Assembly: GCA_017445405.1 (NCBI GenBank)
Contig: JAFSUD010000071.1
Coordinates: 1 to 44,304 of the forward strand
Length of the DNA stretch: 44,304 nt
Direction of reading: 5' to 3'
Origin: Synergistaceae bacterium
GTDB taxonomy: Bacteria > Synergistota > Synergistia > Synergistales > Aminobacteriaceae
Numbering within the stretch: position 1 is the stretch's first letter; each line of letters opens with the position of its first letter. The position numbers were made by a program, and so were the translations under genes. Shown here piece after piece: positions 39,650-44,304 of this stretch. The notes under the pieces were generated by a model, which saw only the letters and a list, made by a program, of their open reading frames with translations, was not told the DNA's origin and ran no database searches.

Positions 39650-40588
39650 ATGCCGGATTACAGACTTAGACCAGAAGAATTAGCAGCTCTTAACCTAAGA
39701 AGCCTTTACTCAGATTACGGGTACAGCTTTTACAGGATGAGCCGCTTTGAAGAATACGATTTCTATGCGGACAAGAAAGACTTTCTGCTCTCAAAGAATA
39801 TCCTGACGTTCACGGATGCTGACGGAAAGCTAATGGCACTCCGGCCAGACGTAACGCTGTCAATAATCAGGCACATACGCAGCACAGAAGGTGTACAGAA
39901 ATTTTTCTACGACGAGAAAGTTTACCGTGTCCCGAGAAATGCAGAGAACTTTCACGAGATAGCGCAGTCGGGTATAGAGTGCATAGGGAATCTCAGTGAT
40001 GATGATGTGCGTGAGGTTCTGGAGCTTGCGGTTCTCAGCCTTCACACAATAGCGGACGGCAGAAGGTGCGTGCTCGATGTATCACATGCAGGACTGATAG
40101 CCTCGCTCGTTCACGAGAACAGGAACGATATTTTGAAGTGTCTTGCTGAGAAGAATATTCACGGCCTCAAGAGTCTTGATGTTCCTGAAGAAGTGATAGC
40201 TCTTGCGGAACTCGAAGGCTCGCCGGAATCAGCTCTCCCGAAGCTCAGGGACATAACCGGGAGTCATGCTCTTGATGTGCTGTCAATGCTTGAGAAATAT
40301 CACGGCGAAATACACGTAGACTTCTCAACGGTGAACAGCCTGAACTACTACAACGGAATAGTCTTCAGTGGATACATTGAGGGAATAAGCGAGAGCATAT
40401 TATCAGGGGGACAGTATGATAACTTGATGAGCATGATGGGGCATAAGAACGTGAAGGGGTTGGGATTTGCTGTGAACCTGAGCACTTACGGCGATACGGC
40501 TTCGCAAAGTGCCGCTCACTCCGTTCACGGCAGTCCCGCCCACCCGCCCGCAAAAACATCAGGCAAAGGAGGAATCCATAATGCTTAA
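39650..40588 (+). CDS. hisZ: ATP phosphoribosyltransferase regulatory subunit HisZ
   Basis: HisZ is a histidyl-tRNA-synthetase paralogue that forms a complex with short HisG and confers feedback control on histidine synthesis. The 312-residue protein has RFEEYDFYADKKDFL, LMALRPDVTLSIIRHIR, KFFYDEKVYRVPR and HEIAQSGIECIG of the class II synthetase core. A C-terminal SLNYYNGIVFSGYIEGI and SGGQYDNLM follow, without an anticodon-binding domain. GGAG lies 8 bases before the ATG. The last 30 residues (Ser/His/Pro/Lys-rich) look like a low-complexity tail containing the hisG ribosome binding site. It overlaps hisG by 8 bases. Confidence 0.93.
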   Translation: MPDYRLRPEELAALNLRSLYSDYGYSFYRMSRFEEYDFYADKKDFLLSKNILTFTDADGKLMALRPDVTLSIIRHIRSTEGVQKFFYDEKVYRVPRNAENFHEIAQSGIECIGNLSDDDVREVLELAVLSLHTIADGRRCVLDVSHAGLIASLVHENRNDILKCLAEKNIHGLKSLDVPEEVIALAELEGSPESALPKLRDITGSHALDVLSMLEKYHGEIHVDFSTVNSLNYYNGIVFSGYIEGISESILSGGQYDNLMSMMGHKNVKGLGFAVNLSTYGDTASQSAAHSVHGSPAHPPAKTSGKGGIHNA

Positions 40589-41198
40589 CATTGCGCTTCC
40601 TAAAGGCAGGCTCGGGGAAAAAGTCTATAAGCTCTTCGCAAAGGCCGGCTATGAATTTGAGGGAATACTTGACAGCAGCAGAAGGCTCGTGTTCGAGAAT
40701 GAGGCTCTTCACATGCGGTGTTTCTGGGTCAAGCCGTTTGACGTTCCCGTTTACGTCGAGAGAGGGACTGCAGACATCGGAGCTGCAGGAAAAGATATAT
40801 TGCTCGAGAGGAGTCCCGACGTGTACGAGCTTCTCGACCTCGGGGTCGGAAAATGCAGAATGGCCGTTGCTGCCAGAGAAGATTTTGTTGACGAGCCGGA
40901 GCGCACCCTGAGAGTGGCGACGGAGTTTCCGAACATTGCCGGGAATTATTACGCTGAACTTGGCCGGGACATAGACATTATCACTCTGAGGGGATCGCTC
41001 GAGCTTGCGCCTGTGCTCGGACTCTCTGACGTTATCGTTGACATAGTGGAGACAGGAACTACACTGCGTGAAAACAATCTGCGTGTGGTGAATTACTTTG
41101 CTGACCTGAGCGCAAGGTTAATTGCCAACAAGTCAGCGTACAAGTTCAAGCGGGAGATAATAACGGAGATAATGAGGAGGCTTAGAGGACATGATTAG
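40581..41198 (+). CDS. hisG: ATP phosphoribosyltransferase HisG, short form
   Basis: HisG catalyses the first step of histidine synthesis, joining ATP and PRPP. The 205-residue protein is the short type that lacks the regulatory ACT-like domain and needs HisZ. Signatures are IALPKGRLGEKVYKLFAKAGY, YVERGTADIGAAGKDIL, RVATEFPNIAGNYYAE and the PRPP-binding SDVIVDIVETGTTLRENNL. The ATG at 40581 is chosen: AAAGGAGG lies 7 bases upstream and it begins the first conserved strand. It overlaps hisZ and hisD by 8 bases each. Confidence 0.95.
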   Translation: MLNIALPKGRLGEKVYKLFAKAGYEFEGILDSSRRLVFENEALHMRCFWVKPFDVPVYVERGTADIGAAGKDILLERSPDVYELLDLGVGKCRMAVAAREDFVDEPERTLRVATEFPNIAGNYYAELGRDIDIITLRGSLELAPVLGLSDVIVDIVETGTTLRENNLRVVNYFADLSARLIANKSAYKFKREIITEIMRRLRGHD

Positions 41199-42453
41199 GA
41201 TAGTGAATGCTGAAGATTTCAGGAGAGCAGATATTAATCTTCAGGCTAAGGACGTGAGCAGCACAGTAGCCGCAATAATAGATGACGTGAGGGTGAACGG
41301 CGACTCTGCAGTGCTTGAGTACGAGCGCAGATTTGACCGCGTCGAGCTTTCGGGACTCGAGGTTACACGCACAGAGACAGAAGAGGCGTTGCGTGCTGTC
41401 GGTGAAGAGTACATTGCGATGCTTCAGAGGGCTGCAGAAAATATCCGTGCATTCCACACAAAGCAGGTTCGCACCGGATTCATGTTCTCGCCTAAAGAGG
41501 GAGTGATACTCGGGCAGAGAGTTATTCCCCTCCAGAGAGTCGGACTCTACGTTCCCGGAGGCACAGCGTCTTACCCCTCAAGTGTCCTGATGAACGCGAT
41601 ACCGGCCAAGATTGCAGGCTGCGAGGAGATAATCATTGCCACACCTCCGGAGATAAGGCCGGAGATTCTCGCTGCAGCACATGTAGCGGGAGTTACACGG
41701 GTCTTCAAGATGGGCGGTGCTCAGGCAGTCGCGGCTCTTGCTTACGGGACGGAGAGCGTCCCCCGTGTGGATAAGATCGTCGGGCCGGGAAATGTCTACG
41801 TCGCTGAAGCGAAGAGGCAGGTGTTCGGGAGAGTCGCAATAGACATGATAGCCGGGCCGAGCGAGATACTCATCATTGCGGACAAGAATAACAGCCCTGC
41901 ACATTTGGCTGCTGACATGCTGGCTCAGTCGGAGCATGACAAGTTAGCGAGTGCAATACTCATCACGGATTCTCAGGACTTGGCCGGGAGCGTGAGCGGG
42001 GAGATCGAGTCGCAGATAGTGAAGCTCTCGAGACACGACATAGCCCGGGCATCAATTGATGACAACGGAGCAATAGTGATTGTGAAGAATATTGCTGAGG
42101 CTGTGAAGATAGCTAACGAGGTTGCGCCGGAACATCTGGAGCTGTGCGTTGATGAGCCGTTCGAGGTCATGACCAGAATACGCAATGCAGGGAGCGTGTT
42201 TCTCGGTAAGAACTCGCCCGAAGCATTGGGGGACTATTACGCCGGGCCGAATCACACTCTGCCGACGATGGGGACAGCGAGATTCTCGAGTCCGCTTTCT
42301 GTGGACGACTTCGTGAAGAAATCTCAGTATATCTACTACACAGAGGAAGTCCTGAGAGCCGCTGCAGGAGATATTGACAGGTTCGCGATGTCAGAAGGAT
42401 TAACCGGACATGCGAGGAGCGTAACAATCAGGACAGAGCAGGAGGGAAGGTAA
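41191..42453 (+). CDS. hisD: Histidinol dehydrogenase HisD
   Basis: HisD performs the last two oxidation steps of histidine synthesis, using NAD and a zinc ion. The 420-residue protein has VPGGTASYPSSVLMNAIPAK, MGGAQAVAALAYGTESVP, KIVGPGNVYVAEAKRQV, IDMIAGPSEILIIAD and AAHLAADMLAQSEHD-type zinc site (PAHLAADMLAQSEHD). It ends with NEVAPEHLELCVD holding the catalytic Glu-His pair and YAGPNHTLPT. Length is typical. It overlaps hisG by 8 bases. The remaining his genes are not in the window. Confidence 0.96.
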   Translation: MIRIVNAEDFRRADINLQAKDVSSTVAAIIDDVRVNGDSAVLEYERRFDRVELSGLEVTRTETEEALRAVGEEYIAMLQRAAENIRAFHTKQVRTGFMFSPKEGVILGQRVIPLQRVGLYVPGGTASYPSSVLMNAIPAKIAGCEEIIIATPPEIRPEILAAAHVAGVTRVFKMGGAQAVAALAYGTESVPRVDKIVGPGNVYVAEAKRQVFGRVAIDMIAGPSEILIIADKNNSPAHLAADMLAQSEHDKLASAILITDSQDLAGSVSGEIESQIVKLSRHDIARASIDDNGAIVIVKNIAEAVKIANEVAPEHLELCVDEPFEVMTRIRNAGSVFLGKNSPEALGDYYAGPNHTLPTMGTARFSSPLSVDDFVKKSQYIYYTEEVLRAAAGDIDRFAMSEGLTGHARSVTIRTEQEGR

Positions 42454-42460
42454 ACAACTC

Positions 42461-42724
42461 ATGATGTACCCGTTCATGGCCTTTAACGATGACACGGAAG
42501 TTACTCACTCAGAAATGCTGGCTGACGGAACAGTTAAGGTCTACATTGAGACTCCTACTGACGACGGCAAGTTCAAGAACGCGACATGCTGGCTGCCGAT
42601 GTTCAAGTGGGAGGTCAACGGATATTCTTACCTTGAGATGCTGTTTCTGCGCCAGCTTGTGTTCAATCATGAATCTCTGATCTTGGAGTGCTCGCAGGAC
42701 GGAGGAATTGACGGAGAATTTTAG
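42461..42724 (+). CDS. Small conserved-looking protein paired with a DUF4160 gene
   Basis: The 87-residue protein (MMYPFMAFNDDTEVTHSEML, then KVYIETPTDDGKFKNATCWLP, closing with LECSQDGG) has no signal peptide or membrane segment. It does not match a family I can name with certainty. It starts 7 bases after hisD and ends one base before the ATG of a DUF4160 protein, so the two form a pair. The arrangement recalls DUF2442-DUF4160 pairs suspected of being toxin-antitoxin-like, but this partner is not an obvious DUF2442. Function unknown. Confidence 0.6.
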   Translation: MMYPFMAFNDDTEVTHSEMLADGTVKVYIETPTDDGKFKNATCWLPMFKWEVNGYSYLEMLFLRQLVFNHESLILECSQDGGIDGEF

Positions 42725-42725
42725 G

Positions 42726-43004
42726 ATGCCGACGATTTTATGGATAGGCAGGTACGTTATTTTCTTCTGGTCAGACGAAAGCAAGCCGCTTGAACCTGTA
42801 CATGTTCACGTTGCATTCGGACGGTCTTCCGCTAATTCTGCAAAGCTATGGATAACCAGCGATGGAAAAGTATTGCTTGAACACAACAAGGCAATGATAC
42901 CTCTTAAGGTTATACGCAGAATCATCAAAGTTGTAGAGGAAAGAAGCATTTTAATTCAGGAAGCATGGCAGGAATATTTTGGCGAAATACGCTATATCCG
43001 CTAA
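42726..43004 (+). CDS. DUF4160 family protein
   Basis: The 92-residue protein begins MPTILWIGRYVIFFWSDES and continues EPVHVHVAFGRSSANSAKLWI. This is the DUF4160 signature (PTI..I.G..I.F.S.E...P.HIHV), with two histidines that may bind metal. The C-terminus is helical (MIPLKVIRRIIKVVEERSILIQEAWQEYF). The ATG at 42726 is chosen, 9 bases after GGAG. DUF4160 proteins often lie next to small genes in toxin-antitoxin-like pairs and their function is not established. It lies between hisD and ribA on the same strand. Confidence 0.82.
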   Translation: MPTILWIGRYVIFFWSDESKPLEPVHVHVAFGRSSANSAKLWITSDGKVLLEHNKAMIPLKVIRRIIKVVEERSILIQEAWQEYFGEIRYIR

Positions 43005-43013
43005 AATTACCGC

Positions 43014-43688
43014 GTGAAGAGAGATGAGGAAAATTTGCACTGCCATAATCATAATCATGAAATCATAGTTACCAAGCATGAATACAAACGCGTTGAGAAG
43101 AAATTAACCGTCCCTATTCCCACAGAATGGGGAGTGTTTAACGTCAGCGCGTACCGGAGCATCACTCAGGATGACGACCAGCACACACACTTAGCGTTAG
43201 TCATGGGGGACATCACGACTCACGAGCCAGTCCTCACACGCATACACAGCGAGTGTTTCACCGGAGACGTTCTCGGCTCGCTCCGATGCGACTGCGGCCC
43301 TCAGCTCCACACCGCACTCAAGATGATTGCTGACGAAGGCCGGGGACTCCTGCTCTACATGCGGCAGGAAGGACGGGGTATAGGCCTCCTCAACAAGCTG
43401 CGCGCGTATCAGCTTCAGGACGACGGACTCGACACGGTGGACGCTAATGTTGCTCTGGGCTTTCCGCCTGACATGAGGGAGTACGGAACAGGAGCGGAGA
43501 TTCTTAAAGACTTAGGCCTCAAACGCATACGCCTCATGACAAATAATCCGGGCAAGATCTCAGGACTTGAAGAATACGGCATAGAGATTACTGAACGAGT
43601 GCCTATACTGATTGAACCGAACGAGTATAATTCTCGTTATCTCAGCACGAAAGAGCAGCGCATGGGTCATATGCTGAACATTTCATGA
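43014..43688 (+). CDS. ribA: GTP cyclohydrolase II RibA
   Basis: RibA opens the imidazole ring of GTP in the first step of riboflavin synthesis; it is a cytoplasmic zinc enzyme. The zinc ligands lie in [20 protein letters not shown]. Other signatures are [44 protein letters not shown] and [18 protein letters not shown]. It stands alone rather than as a RibBA fusion. Residues about 8-36 (His-rich [22 protein letters not shown]) resemble the linker that joins RibB to RibA in fused enzymes. The start is uncertain: GTG at 43014 or TTG at 43035, neither with a strong ribosome binding site. ribH follows 13 bases later. Confidence 0.93.
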   Translation: MKRDEENLHCHNHNHEIIVTKHEYKRVEKKLTVPIPTEWGVFNVSAYRSITQDDDQHTHLALVMGDITTHEPVLTRIHSECFTGDVLGSLRCDCGPQLHTALKMIADEGRGLLLYMRQEGRGIGLLNKLRAYQLQDDGLDTVDANVALGFPPDMREYGTGAEILKDLGLKRIRLMTNNPGKISGLEEYGIEITERVPILIEPNEYNSRYLSTKEQRMGHMLNIS

Positions 43689-43701
43689 AGGAGGAATTAT
43701 T

Positions 43702-44211
43702 GTGAAGATAACAGAAGGCAGGTTAATAGGTACAGGGCTTAATATCGCAATCGTAGCTTCACGTTTCAACGAGCTGGTAACCTCTAGGCTCATTGACGGG
43801 GCAAAAGATGCGTTAATGCGTCATGATGTTTCCGGCAGCGCAATAGACATTTATTGGGTGCCCGGAGCTTGGGAGCTTCCACTCATTGCTCAGGAGGTAG
43901 CACTCACAGGAAAGTATGACGCAATTATCGCGCTCGGTGCAGTCATCAGAGGAGACACTCCGCACTTCGACTACGTTGCTGCTGAGGCCTCAAAGGGTCT
44001 CGCAAGCGTCGGACTCAATCACCGAGTCCCTGTACTCTTCGGAGTCCTGACGTGCGACACGCTCGAGCAGGCACTCATCAGGGCAGGGAGCAAGGCTGGC
44101 AACAAGGGGGCAGACTGTGCCGTCGGAGCAATCGAGATGGCGAACCTTTTACGCAACATCAGAAGGCAGAACACTAAACCAGACACGGAGGAAAGAACTT
44201 ACAATGCTTGA
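43702..44211 (+). CDS. ribH: Lumazine synthase RibH
   Basis: RibH condenses the diaminouracil and dihydroxybutanone phosphate precursors into 6,7-dimethyl-8-ribityllumazine, the penultimate riboflavin step, usually as an icosahedral shell. The 169-residue protein shows IAIVASRFNELVTSRLIDGA, WVPGAWELPLIAQ, AIIALGAVIRGDTPHFDYV with the catalytic histidine, and VPVLFGVLTCDTLEQAL. It starts at GTG 43702 with AAGGAGG 7 bases upstream. It overlaps the serS start by 8 bases. Confidence 0.95.
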   Translation: MKITEGRLIGTGLNIAIVASRFNELVTSRLIDGAKDALMRHDVSGSAIDIYWVPGAWELPLIAQEVALTGKYDAIIALGAVIRGDTPHFDYVAAEASKGLASVGLNHRVPVLFGVLTCDTLEQALIRAGSKAGNKGADCAVGAIEMANLLRNIRRQNTKPDTEERTYNA

Positions 44212-44304
44212 TATTAAGTACATATTAGCTAACCAGTCAGAATATGCAGAGATGCTCAGGAACAGGCATCACGATTTTGACCTGAACGTGTTAGCAGGAT
44301 TAGA
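44204..44304 (+). CDS. serS: Seryl-tRNA synthetase, N-terminal fragment cut by the window end
   Basis: The 33 visible residues (MLDIKYILANQSEYAEMLRN, then RHHDFDLNVLAGL) match the N-terminus of SerS, whose usual form is MLD.K.I..N.E.....L..R. That region starts the coiled-coil arm that binds tRNA-Ser. The ATG at 44204 overlaps the ribH stop by 8 bases, and GGAGG lies 12 bases before it. The rest lies outside the window, so the call rests on the N-terminus only. Confidence 0.8.
   Translation, partial: MLDIKYILANQSEYAEMLRNRHHDFDLNVLAGL

Noticed and set aside
40509..40580. Upstream start for hisG
   Set aside because: The ATG at 40581 has AAAGGAGG and begins the first conserved strand; the extension is the hisZ tail read in another frame.

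Overview
The window most resembles a chromosomal segment of a flagellated diderm bacterium, probably a member of Synergistota (inference from gene content and order; no database was searched). It combines outer-membrane genes (bamA, lpxD, lpxC, fabZ, lpxA, flagellar P- and L-ring genes) with traits common in Gram-positive-like lineages: rapZ-yvcK, a short YidC next to jag, and HisZ-dependent short HisG. Housekeeping genes are moderately GC-rich; accessory genes (glycosyltransferases, acyltransferase, TnpB, middle of a methyltransferase, toxin-antitoxin) look more AT-rich by eye.

Layout. 1-365: an 82-bp tandem repeat array. 471-5402: flagellar rod/ring operon flgG-flgA-flgH-flgI-(glycosyltransferase)-flgJ. 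5474-7762: an acyltransferase and a glycosyltransferase, each separated from its natural ATG by a short tandem repeat that puts it out of frame. 7826-12848: glycerate kinase, ROK glucokinase, ApbE and DnaG. 12953-14135: a solitary TnpB element. 14177-18803: LmeA-like protein, a membrane protein, three tandem terminator repeats and a TPR/propeller exported protein. 18943-21739: FlxA-like coiled coil, yvcK, two truncated yvcK copies and rapZ. 21863-24236: rpmH-rnpA-yidD-yidC-jag. 24370-26552: GlcNAc PTS and nagB. 26653-27190: a YafQ-type toxin-antitoxin pair. 27302-31300 (minus): solitary pseudopilin, phosphoglucomutase and an orphan type III DNA methyltransferase. 31368-37555 (minus): bamA, outer-membrane protein, lpxD, lpxC, fabZ, lpxA. 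37581-39534 (minus): membrane protein, sigma factor, truncated sigma copy and histidine phosphatase. 39650-42453: hisZ-hisG-hisD. 42461-43004: small gene pair with a DUF4160 protein. 43014-44304: ribA, ribH and the start of serS.

The most notable signal is at 5474-7762. Two adjacent surface-glycan genes each carry a 24-nt simple-sequence repeat, (GGAGTCA)3.4 and (GACAA)4.8, directly after an ATG with a closely similar leader. At present copy number both are frameshifted (OFF); a change of one repeat unit restores a full-length conserved N-terminus in each. This looks like a two-gene phase-variable glycan-modification locus.

A second theme is tandem partial duplication, often across gene junctions: the yvcK 5' end is present three times, the sigma-factor 5' end twice, the end of the outer-membrane protein gene before lpxD twice, and an in-frame 81-bp segment within lpxC twice. 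In the yvcK and sigma cases the truncated copies stay open and run into, or end just before, the next copy's start, so they may be translated as short N-terminal proteins.
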